In this document: positions 11,048-22,693 of the stretch, piece after piece
Position numbering within the stretch: the stretch's first letter is position 1
How the letters are laid out: each line of letters begins with the position of its first letter
Assembly: GCA_963691705.1 (NCBI GenBank)
Contig: OY829539.1
Coordinates: 3,474,501-3,538,500 of the forward strand
Length of the DNA stretch: 64,000 bases
Direction of reading: 5' to 3'
Origin: Viola odorata
Lineage: Eukaryota; Streptophyta; Magnoliopsida; Malpighiales; Violaceae
Translations under genes and position numbers: made by a program
The notes under the pieces: generated by a model
The model's database searches: none
What the model was told of the DNA's origin: nothing
The model's input: the letters and a program-made list of their open reading frames with translations, nothing else

Positions 11048-12039
11048 ATTTTTATTTTTATTTTAAAATGGGCTCTTTCATTAATGATAACTCATAGTAC
11101 AATCAAGAGTATGTTCTCAAAGTATTCAGACAATCCTAACACAAAGGCTCTCCTGGTTAAGGCATGAGCAACTGAATTCGCATTCCTACTAATATGGACA
11201 AAAACACATGAACCGAACTATTGTGTGAGCTGAATAATGTCTCAGTATGGACCTAGATACGATCCAATTCACAATGACGAGCTACACAGAGGGCTCTTTT
11301 GACAGCCAGGCCTTCCGCCACAGCTATATCCATCCGCACCTGGATGCACTCTTATGTCGAGAAGATGCATTTGTCATTCCCATCTTGGCCAATGATACCC
11401 AAGCCTATCGGGGTCGGTCCCACTGTCGCATCGGTGTTAAGGCAAAGCACCCCTGCACTAGGGTGAGTCCAAGTGGTCGCTGCATCAGAGATAGAAGGGT
11501 CATCCTCCTCAACATTACGCCCGTTAACCGCCCTGTAGTCTCCTAGCAAGCGTGCTCCACGAAACAGAACCTCCTGAGTAGACAACTTGACCGAATTGAA
11601 AACATGGTTGTTTCTACAAATTCAAATTGCCCAGAGGATGAAGATCACCTCCTCCATCAACGTAGTTAAAATGGTGTCCTTCAATCCACCCAACCAGCCT
11701 CAAAGCGTTGCGATGTGAGAAAACAAGCAAAGGGAGGAAGTGTGACTAGACCTCTAGGTATCAACCGACGCAACACAGTGTAAGAAGAGATGATCTGTTG
11801 TCTCTGCTGCGTGTCCCAGTCCTCATCTCCAATGCCTCGTTGTAATAGATTCTCTTTCGTCGGTAGACCGTTATGGAGCAGCCTCTAGGTAAAGATCTTA
11901 ACCTTCGGTGGAATCTTGAGTTTCCACAAGTATGACCACCAGAATCCGTCGACATTGAGTTGACCTCCATCAATCAAAACCGACAGGAGATTATGGTAGC
12001 CACTCTTCACCGAATATCTCCCGATTTTTGTATAGCGCC
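11048..12039 (-). pseudogene. LINE (L1-type) ORF2, C-terminal part, split by element A
   Basis: Continues the fragment at 24961-25308. On the minus strand it first encodes a zf-RVT-type segment (KIGRYSVKSGYHNL, WSYLWKLKIPPKVKIF). An RNase H-type segment follows (LNTDATVGPTPIGLGIIG, AEGLAVKRALCVA). Frameshifts and stops interrupt it. An A-rich tail (minus strand) at 11066-11048 marks the 3' end. Element A inserted with TSD GCGCC, and removing it rejoins the reading frame (RLVW then RYTKIG). Confidence 0.82.
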
Positions 12040-14286
12040 TGTTGCTACCCGATTTTGGATTTCAAAATTTTTATTTGTCGCATTTGTATTATCAATTTTT
12101 CAAAAATCATACACCTGTTTATTTTCATCAATCTGATGTTTATTTTCACGCCTTATGTCATTTAAATTTTATTTCGTGTTTTTTCGTATTTTTATAACTT
12201 TTTCTGTTCGAACCCGTATCGGTTCCCGAGTCAAATTCTCGAAACCAAGGGTCGAACAATCTCGCTCATTAGCTACTTATTTTTTATTATTTTTCTAACC
12301 CGCGCCATCTCTTGGCGTTTCGTTCAATTTTTATTTTAGTATTTTATTACGCTCGAACTTTTATTGCTTATAAGTAAATATTTTTATATTAAACTTTTTA
12401 TCGCCCCCTGTATGCTAATTATCTTATTTTATTTTATTCTACGTCCTAGCATTTTCTATTCGAGACTTTAGCGATAAAAGCTCGAGCCAAAAATAATTTG
12501 TTCGTATGTATTAATTTGCATTAATGCAACATTAATGGATTTCTGCAGGTTTGGCCACCTTCTCCCCTAGTCCCTACGACTCTCTCGATCCTTCCAAACC
12601 GCCTTACTGTTCACCTCATCTCCTTCCAATAAATGCAACCGAAGCTACAAGCAAAAGATGGGGGGGGGGAGGAGCACGAAAACGAGATCACCATCTCCCC
12701 TCCAGCCACCACCTCGCTGCCCACGTCGCCGCTATTGCCCTCACCATGGCAATCGCCATCACCACTGCCCTCCATCCTTTACCGCCGCCACACACTGGAC
12801 TGCTCGCCTCGCCGCTGCCGGGCTACTGCCTCGTCAACGCCGAGGGACCAAGACGCTTGCCACTGCTGTGCCACGCCGCCGTACGCCTGACCGTTGTGTC
12901 ACCATTGCTGGGTTGCTGCTACGTCGCCACTGTCGAACCACTGCTGGCTGCTACGGTCCTCGCCTGCTTCTGGTCGCCGTTGCCGACCTGCCGCCGCACC
13001 ATCTCAGCCTCGCATCGCCTCGCCTCGACGCCGCGTTGCTGCTGCCGTACGCCGCCCGCTGCTGAGCTCTACCGCTGCTGCTGAGCTCCACCGCCGCTGC
13101 TGATTGACCGTTGTCGTTCCTTACGTCGTGGCTCTGCTGCGGTGCTCAAGGAAGAAGAAGACGCAGCTGAAGGGAAGAGGATGATGAACAGGGGGTGGCC
13201 TCCTTTTAATTGGTCATGAAGCCAAGCCCAAATGGAAAGAAAGACTTGGTCGTAAGCCCAAGCGGGAAAGAGAAGAAGAGAAAGAGGCTTGGCCTCATTT
13301 TAATTGATCATGCCAAGCCCAAATGGGAAACAAGAAAGGGCTTGGTCCTTGGCTAGGTTTGGGCCCAGCTGTTGGGCCCAATTTCTAGGCCCAGTAGGCC
13401 TAGTCTAAATTTTTAGTCCATCGCATTTATTTGTCGTACTTTTTTTCATAGCTTGTACTGCTTATTTATTTTTCGCACTCACACTACTTATTTATTTTTC
13501 ACCATCACATGCTTGTACTGTTTATTTAATTTTCGCACTTGCATATTTAATTTTCGCACGCTTGTACTTGTTTATTTAATTTTTGCACTTGCACGTTTAG
13601 TTTAATTTTCCGTATGCTTGCATCGTTAATTTTCACTTGTACTGTTTATTTACTTTTCCGCACTTGTACTGTTTATTTATTTCTGCACTCGTACCGTTTA
13701 TTTATTTCTCGTATGCTCGTATGTTGTTTATTTTCGCACGCTTTAGATAATATTTTCTGTTTATCTAAATTAATCTTTTTTTTCGCTCGCGTACAGAAAT
13801 TGCTAAATATTTAATCATTAAACGCAATTCTCTCCTCGTGCCGATAACTCCGGTGAAAAAGGGGGAAAATCGCTCGTACCCTTTGATCAAGTAAACTTTT
13901 CTTCCCTTTTATTTCACGCTTTTTTCGTATATATAATCGTATGTATGAATATTTAGGATTATTAGAATTTGATCCATTGGGCATGATTCATCATATTTTT
14001 CAAACATGATTTTTCAAACACCTCTTTCTCCGGTAACCTTTTTAGGATGAGACTCGGGTGCCTAACACCTTCCCGAGTCCATAATACGACCCCGAACCAC
14101 TGTTCTCGGGTTCAGACCCACTTCGCCTTAACTTTTTATTTTTCATGCATGACAAATAGGTTCCCTAAACCTAGAAAATTAGGGTGGCGACTTCATTAGC
14201 ATCATGTGAGATGAGTCCGATTTCATCTCACATCTCGTCCCAAACCCGCGTCGCATTAGGATAAAATCCAAAAAGGGGGTGAGACA
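12040..14286 (+). repeat. Element A 5' LTR
   Basis: Starts TGTTGCTACCCG and ends GTGAGACA. It matches 22694-24960 almost throughout. A GC-rich block (about 12550-13130) is open in several frames in both LTRs but looks like LTR sequence rather than a gene. The last few hundred bases (GACTCGGGTGCCTAACACC and on) are shared with element B. Confidence 0.93.
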
Positions 14287-14287
14287 G

Positions 14288-14308
14288 TTTGGCGACTCCG
14301 CTGGGGAC
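14288..14308 (+). other. Element A primer binding site
   Basis: TTTGGCGACTCCGCTGGGGA lies one base after the LTR. Element B has a diverged copy at the same place. It resembles the binding site I recall for Ogre-type elements (tRNA-Arg); the tRNA identity is not verified. Confidence 0.65.
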
Positions 14309-14769
14309 TAATAGGGTCGAAGCCGGATTTTTTTTGAGGTGTTTGTCTTTTTGTACTTGATTAATTATTTTTCATGTATTATCATTTGATTTTTTTTTGT
14401 TTTTCATGTATTTATCCGCTTTGATAAATTGTTCATACCTGATTTGTTGCTATGTGTTACTCACTTTGATAAACTATCATTGCATATACATCTCATGCAT
14501 AATCCCTATCACCGGGCATCACCAAATAGGATTAGGTCGGTAGTAGTGAAGTCCTGGGGCCCACGCTCTGGTAAGCTTTCACGAACCCACACTCGGACTC
14601 GAACCCCTAAATGGATTGAGCACCCCGGATTCTTTTATGATTCGGTAAACGCTCTCGTATCCATTTACTGCGGGACCACTTCTATGGTATCGTCCGGGAA
14701 CCTTCCAGCCAGTTAGAAATAGTTGGTGTCACCCCAGCATATGCATCATATTGAAATGCGTATATTGTG

Positions 14770-15275
14770 ATTGTGTTTCATTTTTCACAACTAATTTCTC
14801 AAATTTTTTCCACATTTGCAATTGTTTTCGCAATTTTTTCCATGGTGTTAATTTTTCCACGGTTACAAATTTTTCACAATTTTTTTTCATATTTGCGAAT
14901 TTTTCCATAACTTTTCCATATCTAATTTTTCCGCAAAATTTCCACATTAATAATTTTTTCCGCAATTTTTCACAATTTTTCACGTGTCAAGATTTTTCGC
15001 CATTATTCCACGTGTACATTTTTTTCGCAATTTTTCCACAAATTTTCCACGTGCAATCTCTCCGTAAATTGCTCTACGAGTACAACTTTTCGCGCAATTT
15101 TTCACATTGACAAATCTTTCCAAAAAAATTTCCATGTGGTTCTTCCGTAATTTTTTCCATGTATGTAAAATAAAATCCTTCAATTTTTCACATGCAAAAT
15201 CTTTTGTGATTTTTCCCATGTTTATTAATTTTGCCTCAATTATTTTCGTAATTCTCCATGTTTGCGATTTTTTTT
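14770..15275 (+). repeat. AT-rich degenerate array in the element A leader
   Basis: Irregular repeats of about 30-40 bp built on TTTTTCCACATTTGCAATTTT and CGCAATTTTTCAC. Element B has the same type of array at 28390-28800. Long reading frames across it are by-products of the repeat. Confidence 0.75.
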
Positions 15276-15458
15276 TTATTGTTATTATTGTACTTACCCT
15301 CTCTTTCTCTCGCAGCGTGAAGACCTCGGGATGACATTTTGCATACAATCATTGATTAAACTTATAATTATTTCACCTGCTTATTTTTCAGAAAACGTTA
15401 CTCCAAAAAATAAACTATTCCTCGTAAGATTCACACGACTATACTGCAAACGCACAAT

Positions 15459-16316
15459 ATGGCAGAGCCCGGTAAGATGAAGAAGGCATTGAAAGCAAAG
15501 ATAACCTAATTGGAAGAACAAGTTCGGGTTGCTATGACAAGAGCTGAACAAGCTGAAAAAGAATGAGAAGAGGCAACAATTGATTTTTCGCCCGATTTTT
15601 ACCCCTGTTTTGCTTAAAAAGGGAAGCCATCTGCTTCATCTACGGTCACTGTTACTTCCATGCCCCCATCATCCCCCGATTCATGACAACCTTTCTCCTT
15701 AATACAAATCCCCTTCAGTTCGTCACGTCGGTGGTCCCGACCCTTGAAGTTGACATCACTAGACAAGGTGATGCACATCATTGGGCCTTCACGGATCAGG
15801 CCCACGCTTAATCTCAGTGAGAAGGAAACCCACTCAGAACCTCGATATTTTTACTCATCTCAGGGCCATTCCATTCAACTCAAAAGGCCTAAACCGCCAA
15901 AAGTCCATCCTCCTGGGGGGCATTAGATTCAGCCGCATCTCCCTTATGGTAGCCCTTCTAACATGATGACCGAACAAAGAATCAACTTGGAAAGCGATTT
16001 GTTGTTCTGCAGCGGAGACAACACCTCAAGGCCTCACGACGTAGACCATTTGGCCCATAAAGTCAACCGAGAAACTAAAATGATCACGAGGACCGGGAAC
16101 CAGTGTCACCTCTCCCTCTCCCCACAGGGGAAATCTACAAGCATCTCTTGGTGACAGGGCAAATCGCGCCCACTCCAACCTATACAACCTCCAAAATGGT
16201 ACGATCTTGATGCACGATGCGAGTACCAGGCTGAAACTCAGGGCCACACAAAAGAAAACTGTTTCGCCCTTAAAGGAAAGGTCAATCACTTACTCAAGAG
16301 TGGATGGATCTCTTTA
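15459..16316 (+). pseudogene. Gag relic of element A (Tat/Ogre-like)
   Basis: The start reads MAEPGKMKKALKAKIT, then a stop, then LEEQVRVAMTRAEQAEKE. This is a coiled-coil-like Gag N-terminus broken by stops. At 16188-16313 one frame reads PPKWYDLDARCEYQAETQGH and on to ENCFALKGKVNHLLKSGWI. That is the CxYHxGxxGHxxExC-type knuckle followed by the helix seen in Tat-lineage Gag. The middle cannot be aligned. It shows that A descends from a coding element; element B lacks this relic altogether. Confidence 0.65.
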
Positions 16317-19300
16317 TGAGGGTTAGCCGAAGGACTCTACCCGACCACCGACTCTTGAATGAACACTCTTCAGGCCCACAATGGACCCATTCAGCTTATT
16401 CATTCAGCGGGAATATCTCCATTATTTTTGGGCATTAGTCAAGCCTACGATTATAAACAAGGACACTCCGTGGGAGGCAACCCACATGTTCTTCTGAAAT
16501 ATTTCAATTTTTGTCAATCTTTAATTTCAAATTTTGGGATATCCTTCCCTCCAAACTTACTATTTAATTCTCCCCTTTATTTCAGGTGCAATGAGAATTG
16601 TAAACTGGGGGGCAAACAAGTGAATGACGACCAGGAGAAGGCGTCAGGGAGCATCAAAGGTCGAGCACATCTTTTACCGGGGGGCAAGGCATACGGAGCG
16701 GTAATTCGCCACAAAGAGCTCGCCACATCTCTCCTCCAGATTATCGCTACTCAGTGGAACGTAGGAGGCGTCTTCCTACCAGCGCTGGAGAGATTTCCAC
16801 CAGAAAATTTGCTGTCACCAAGTGCCCTTTACAAGCAGTGTCTCATCCAATGATAGATGTGTGTCCTCTAGGGGTTCCAATCCACATACTTAATGCAGTC
16901 CTGTTCGGTGCTACAACGACATTTACGCCCTACACGGCTTCTGACTGCAAATTCAAAATTCAAACATGGTCAAATCTTTCATGTTTTGAATTTGATCACC
17001 ACAATCATTCACTACAAGACCTCTTCATGTATAGACGCGATGACGATACTGTGAAGATCAATCCTCTAATTTGTGAGCCATGAGGTGCTGGTTTCAAGGG
17101 TGATTTTATCCGCAATCCCTTGCCGCAAAAGCTGAAGTGTTGGGGTTTCCCTGCAAGGAAATAACTGATTAGGTTCCCTCAATGGCCATCTGAATCTCTA
17201 GTTGATCAAGAATTCTCTTCCATCACTAAGAATGATGTTCAAGTCATGCTTCCTGAACAAGTCGTCAAGTCAGCAATGGGTCATCCCCCAGCACAGAGGA
17301 TGTCTCCTTGTCTAGAACAGTCAAGAAGCGAAACAGGAAGGATTTCAAAATGGTTCTTCATTCGCTACAATGAGATGATCTCTTTGCAGACCACCACATT
17401 CTACAAACAACCAATCTGGAGTTGCATTTCGAGTTTGTCTTTCCTTAGTGATTTGATCAACTCCAGAAGCGATTCAGCTATTTTTAAGGACATCTGAGTG
17501 AATATTAGTATAGGTGATGCGTCCGATTGGACATGCACTTGCTTTCGGTGAGGAATTCAAGTGGAGCGCTATGATATCAATATCCAAATAGGTCGCGGCA
17601 TCCAAGACATTCGAGTGGGCACTAGCGACGTGTTAGGGAGCATTGACGTCCAAGAATCCGAATCATACTGGGAGTACCTGCATAAAGCCCCACTAGAAAA
17701 GGGAGAGTTTAAAACCTATTGATTACATTGTCCATTTTCCTAATTCGCCCTTCAGTCCTACCCATTGTTTCTCCCTTTATTTTTGTAGGAACTCGAATCA
17801 TACTATGGTTACTTGCATAATGCTTGGCAAGATAAAGGAATCCTCCTCTTATCAACTCTTGAATGATCATCCTGTGTGCCTTCACTGCCCTGCCGCGCAT
17901 ATCAGGGAGTCCATTATGCATTCTACGCTAGGGGCAACCTTTTGGAAATGCCCCCTACTCTCATCCATTGCGGCGGCTCAGTTCCCCCTACTCTCATCCA
18001 TTACGGCGGCTTAGGTCCTCCTATTTTCATCCTTTGCGGCGGCCACACCCTGTTGTCCTCTTTACATCAGCATTCGAACCTTACGGTGTCCTCGCCCTGG
18101 TTTCAATCTACATTCCTACATGAACATCGCAGTGGGCATCAACGTCAGAGTAAGGCTTACATTCATATTTCCGCAGTAGCGCCTTGCGCCGACCTCAGCA
18201 CTTGCCGCACCCATCCAGAGAAGTCTATTTACCTCTCTGCCTCTTTAATTTTTGTACAATCATTCATTCCCATATTGGGGGCAATTCTTTCTTAATTATT
18301 CATAAAATTCTTGTGAGTGGTCATGCCCTCATGTTTTATCTGTAAAATTGCTAAGAGTTTTTAACTTTATAAAATGTGAATAAAATCCTTTGAATAAAAT
18401 CCACACTACCCCCAAAATTTTCAAACCTTCCTTAAATTGAGTATGTTCAACATGTTGCTGCATCATGGATAACTTGTGCATCCCTTTGAAATTATATGAC
18501 ATGCATGATCTCGCCTACTAGCTCTTATATCTACAACATGCTTTAGATGTAAGCAGTCACAGACACATCCTTGTGAGTATTTTGGGCCTTCACGCCATAC
18601 TTCTTTCATGAGTGCAAATGCTAAACTAAGTGCTAGTTAGATTTGCATAATATCCAGGGTACATGCACCATCAGACATGGGATAGCAGTAAGATGACATT
18701 GGACTTTGCTCTTTGCCTCAAAATTTCTTTGGTCTTCTTATTCTTTTGTCTTCAAACATTTATCTTTGCTCTTTATTCAATTCATTTCTTTTCTAAGCCG
18801 CTTGTAAAATCTCTTGCCTCCACTTGAATTCCCTAGTTAATGAGCAGTGCCCAACTGAGGTGGTTAACCGAAGGTAAGGTGCACATCGAACTTAGTCTGC
18901 GAAAGAGGGGATGCGAAAGCTCCGAGGATCGCTGATGGTCAACGCTAGAAGAAGTTCGAGGAAGCCAAGACTTGAACGCCTCTGCCTTAATCTAAGACTT
19001 GAAGTCCCCCACCAAAGACAAGACGAAACTTGTACTTGCTTTTGCTTGCAAAAAAAAAGAAAAGAAAAGAAGAGAGCAAAGAAAAAAATTAAAAAAAAAA
19101 ACACAAAAAACAAATAAAAAAGAAAGAAAAAAAACACACAAGAAAAAAGAAGTGTTCAAAAAACACAATCAACGAAAAGCAGAAGCAAGTACAGAAAATG
19201 ACTCCAAGTCAATCTTCCAAAAGAGGGGAAGGCTACTTGTTCCTGCAGCAACCAGAGCAGTAGTAAAGCAGTGGTGGTGCACAACAATAACAACTGGTTC

Positions 19301-20195
19301 GGTCAATCTCGGACCCAGAAAAGGAAAATTTCATCGTCTTGGGTTCATCAAAATTCAAAAATCCAGTTGGGTATTTCGAAGAAGGGATCTCAGGTTGTAT
19401 TCAAACAACAATTTATGGAGAAAAAGACTCACATTTCAAGGGAAGAGCTTTAGGGTTTCACCAAACTCTCACAAACTATGCTCAATGTACACCTTACCTC
19501 CGGTTAGCGACCTCGGTTGAGTATCGCTCATTAAATCCTTCCTTCCTTCTATTAAAAAAGGCACTTTCTTTCTAAACAGATCCTTTCTTTCTTCTTCTTT
19601 CTGTATACACACTTTATTTCCTTTCTCTTGCAAAGTCCTCTTGATTATTTGAAGGCCCATGCATGTGCATCTTCATTTGAAGTTTATTCACTCGGATTGA
19701 CATTGCAAATTTGACTTTGTGCTATGTTTGTTGCATTTTTATGAGTGTAAACACGTAGCCTTGTTTCTGAGCGTGAGCGCAAATACCAATATCCGGTGAG
19801 GATTGCTTACGTCTACATGATGTGGGAAAGTCTTGTCCTGGAGGTCGTTATCTCCTGGGCAAGATGCAGATGCTTTTCTAGGCTTGTATCAAGCATGCTT
19901 ATATGATAGAAACTGGATGACATGTTCTCCAGAAATGCATAAACTTGTTGAACCTTCTCTTGATAGGGAAGTTGTTTTACAAAATACTGGGGGCAAACCT
20001 TAGGGTAGTGTGGAAATACTTTCATATACAACATGCATAATTTGATTTCATTGTTTCCATTTATCAATTGCTTTCTCTTTTTCCACCCATTGCTGCTTCG
20101 TGTTTATTCCTCCCTATTTGCAGGATACAGATATGCTTCACTAGAATCTCCGCCAACAAATCCAACAAGCATCTGAAGGGAGTACGTTACCACTC
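16317..20195 (+). other. Non-coding interior of element A
   Basis: No protein domain recognised in any frame. Blocks near 16440-17500 and 18200-18300 recur in element B (28910-29870 and 30230-30330), so this is family sequence rather than captured host DNA. 19050-19160 is a poly-purine, A-rich low-complexity stretch. Confidence 0.6.
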
Positions 20196-20206
20196 CACAA
20201 TCAACT

Positions 20207-21078
20207 TCGTGTGGCGGTTCAATACCCCACCTTCCAAACTTTGGTGTGGCGGTTCAAACCCCACATGTAAAAATTTTATGTGGCGGTTCAAAACCCCACC
20301 TGTCAAAATTTCATGTGGCGGTTCAAAACCCCACCTTTCAAAATTTCGTGTGGTGGTTCGGTTCAATACCCCACCTTCCAAACTTTGGTGTGGCGGTTCA
20401 AAACCCCACATGTCAAAATTTTGCGTGGCGGTTCAAAACCCCACCTCTCAAACTTTCGTGTGGAGGTTCAAAACCCAACCTTTCAAACTTTAGTGTGGCG
20501 GTTCAAAGCCCCACCTTCCAAACTTTTGCGTGGCGGTTCAAAACCCCACCTTTCAAAACTTCGTGTGGCGGTTCAAACCCCACCTTTCAAACTTTTGTGT
20601 GGCGGTTCAAAGCCCCACCTTTCAAAACTTCGTGTGGCGGTTCAAACCCCACATTTTAAACTTTCGTATGGCGGTTCAAAACCCCCACCTTTCAAACTTG
20701 GTGTGGCGGTTCAAAACCCCACATGTCAAAATTTTGTGTGGCGGTTCAAAACCCCACCTTTCAAACTTTCGTGTGGCGGTTCAAAGCCCCACCTTTCAAA
20801 CTTCGTGTGGCGGTTCAAAACCCCACCTGTCAAAATTTCGTGTGGCGGTTCAAAGCCCCATCTTTCAAACTTTCGTGTGGCGGTTGCAACCCCACCTGTC
20901 AAACTTTGTGTGTCGGTTCAAAGCCCCATCTTTCAAAACTTCGTGTGGCGGTTGCAACCCCACCTGTCAAACTTCGTGTGGCGGTTCAATACCCCACCTG
21001 TCAAAACTTCGTATGGCGGTTCAAAACCCCACCTTCCAGAATTTTATGTGGCGGTTCAAATCCCCACCTTTCAATCAA
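20207..21078 (+). repeat. Tandem array 2: about 25 units of about 34 bp (GTGGCGGTTCAAAACCCCAC)
   Basis: Contiguous direct repeats without unique spacers. Each unit holds GTGG(C)GGTT then CAA then AACCCCAC. This is an inverted repeat that can form an 8-bp stem with one bulged C. Units differ by a few bases. Several frames are open across the array, which is a repeat effect. Element B has about seven units at 32060-32275. Confidence 0.92.
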
Positions 21079-21097
21079 TAAAGGATTTAAGCTGACA

Positions 21098-21245
21098 TCC
21101 AACGGGCAGCAGCGTCCGGAAGGATCTCACACCAACCTCTCAGTGGGCAGCAGCGTCCAAGTGGAGTTTTCATTTTCAGCATCAACCTCCGACGGGCAAC
21201 AACGTTCGAAGAAGGATTTCAGGGGGCAACAATGCCCAAGTGAAG
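21098..21245 (+). repeat. Array 3, short version (GGGCAGCAGCGTCCG)
   Basis: About five diverged copies of GGGCAGCAGCGTCC, with GACG before and CGTC inside each unit allowing a short stem. The same family is greatly expanded in element B (32310-33225). Confidence 0.8.
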
Positions 21246-21299
21246 TTCACAGCTACTTTATTTACCTTTCTGCAATTTACTTTCCCGCAATTTACTTTC

Positions 21300-21445
21300 C
21301 TGCACTGAATGTTGACGCGGCTCAGTCCCGCAAAATGCGTCTATTTTACTTTCCTGCACTGAATGTTGACGCGGCTCAGTCCCACAACATGCGTCTGTTA
21401 TGCTTTTGTTTGAATGTTGGCGCGGCTCAGTCCCACAACATGTGT
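21300..21445 (+). repeat. Array 4: about three units around GACGCGGCTCAGTCCC
   Basis: Three direct repeats of CTGAATGTTGACGCGGCTCA followed by GTCCCRCAAMATGCGTCT. I do not see this family in element B. Confidence 0.75.
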
Positions 21446-21453
21446 CTTTTAAA

Positions 21454-21832
21454 GGTGTGAAGGGTCACGTCCCCACATCTTGTCTTTTTTTAATGTTGTG
21501 AAGGGTCACGTCCCCACAACATGTCTTTTAAAGGTGTGAAGGGTCACGTCCCCACATCTTGTCTCTTTTTAGCGTTGTGAAGGGTCACGTCCCCACAACA
21601 TGTCTTTTAAAGGTGTGAAGGGTCACGTCCCCACATCTTGTCTTTTTTTAATGTTGTGAAGGGTCACGTCCCCATAACATGTCTTTTAAAGGTGTGAAGG
21701 TTCACGTCCCCACATCTTGTCTCTTTTTAGCGTTGTGACCCCACAACTTGTCTTTTCAAGGGTGTGAAAGGTCACGTCCCTCACATCATGTCTTTTTCAA
21801 ATGTTGTAAGCAGTCACGCCCCCACAACATGT
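21454..21832 (+). repeat. Array 5: about 11 units around GTGAAGGGTCACGTCCCCAC
   Basis: Two alternating unit types. One is bounded by TGTTGTG and CACAACA, the other by GGTGTG and CACATC. Both arms pair in each type around GGG-TCACGT-CCC. Element B has a related array at 34137-34375. Confidence 0.9.
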
Positions 21833-22034
21833 GTCTTTGTTCGTCTCCACGCACTTTACTTTTCGCAAATTACTTTCTGTTTGTATTCACATTCCTTTAA
21901 CTTGCGTTAAAATTTATGCACTACATCCTTTTAAAATTTCCAGCATATCATTCTGCATTTACATTTTCTGCATCAATCAGCTACGGCCTACGAGTACGAC
22001 CCTCGACGGAGCTAAAATTTACATTTTCTGCATC

Positions 22035-22457
22035 GACGTCTGAGTCTTGCGGTGTCCCTGTTCAGATGTCAATTTCATTTCCTGCACAGAGGTTCGAGAC
22101 TTGCGGTGTCCCCTTTCGGATCTCAAGTTTATTTTTCTACATCAACGTCCGAGACTCGCGGTGTCCCCGTTCGGATGTCAAATTTCATTTCCTGCACAGA
22201 GGTTCGAGACTTGCGGTGTCCCCGTTCGGATCTCAAGTTTACTTTTTCTGCATCGACGTCTGAGTCTTGCGGTGTCCCCGTTCAGATGTCAAATTTCATT
22301 TCCTGCACAGAGGTTCGAGACTCGCGGTGTCCCCGTTCGGATCTCAAGTTTACATTTTCTGCATCGACGTCCGAGAATTGCGGTGTCCCCGTTCGGATCT
22401 CAAGTTTACGTTTTCTGCATCGATGCCCGACAATTGCGGTATCCCCGTTCGGATATC
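22035..22457 (+). repeat. Array 6: eight hairpin units with covarying stems
   Basis: Eight repeats spaced about 55-60 bp. Each has left arm GACGTCCGAG-like, centre TTGCGGTGTCCCCG, and right arm TTCGGATGTC-like. Ten positions of the arms pair in most units (G·T allowed), and an inner GCGG/CCGY stem follows. Units alternate GAC..GTC with GAG..CTC and TCCGA..TCGGA with TCTGA..TCAGA, so paired positions change together. The homologous array in element B is at 34495-34860. Confidence 0.88.
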
Positions 22458-22628
22458 AAGTTACATTCCTACAATTTCCTTTTCACCCCACTATCAGGGA
22501 AGTCATCATTTACATTTCAGCCAATTTACTTTTCATCCCAGTATCTGCATACTTTTCATCCCATTATCAGGGAAGTTCGCATTTACATTTCGCATTTTCA
22601 AAACCAATGCTGGTTCGGTAGCAACCAT

Positions 22629-22683
22629 CTTTACTGCTCATCAAAAGTCTCGATTACTTTGGATTTTTGATAAGACAGTAAAG
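22629..22683 (+). other. Hairpin directly before the element A polypurine tract
   Basis: Arms CTTTACTG/CAGTAAAG, then ATCAAAA/TTTTGAT inside. The 3' arm runs into the polypurine tract. The same structure stands at the same place in element B although the loop differs. Confidence 0.8.
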
Positions 22684-22690
22684 AGGGGGC
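22680..22690 (+). other. Element A polypurine tract
   Basis: AAAGAGGGGGC lies three bases before the 3' LTR, the expected start site for plus-strand DNA synthesis. Element B has the same tract. Confidence 0.8.
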
Positions 22691-22693
22691 AAC

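Noticed and set aside
12551..13130. GC-rich overlapping frames in the element A LTRs (also 23216-23775) as genes
   Set aside because: Both LTRs carry them, three frames are open together, the amino-acid composition follows base composition, and the copies disagree in frame through indels.
20207..21078. CRISPR-like array of about 34-bp repeats
   Set aside because: Units are head-to-tail with no unique spacers, the sequence is plant nuclear DNA, and no cas genes exist nearby.
20280..21095. Long plus-strand reading frames of up to 271 codons over array 2
   Set aside because: Several frames are open at once because the repeat unit lacks stops; the protein is only the repeat translated. The region lies inside a pol-less retrotransposon.
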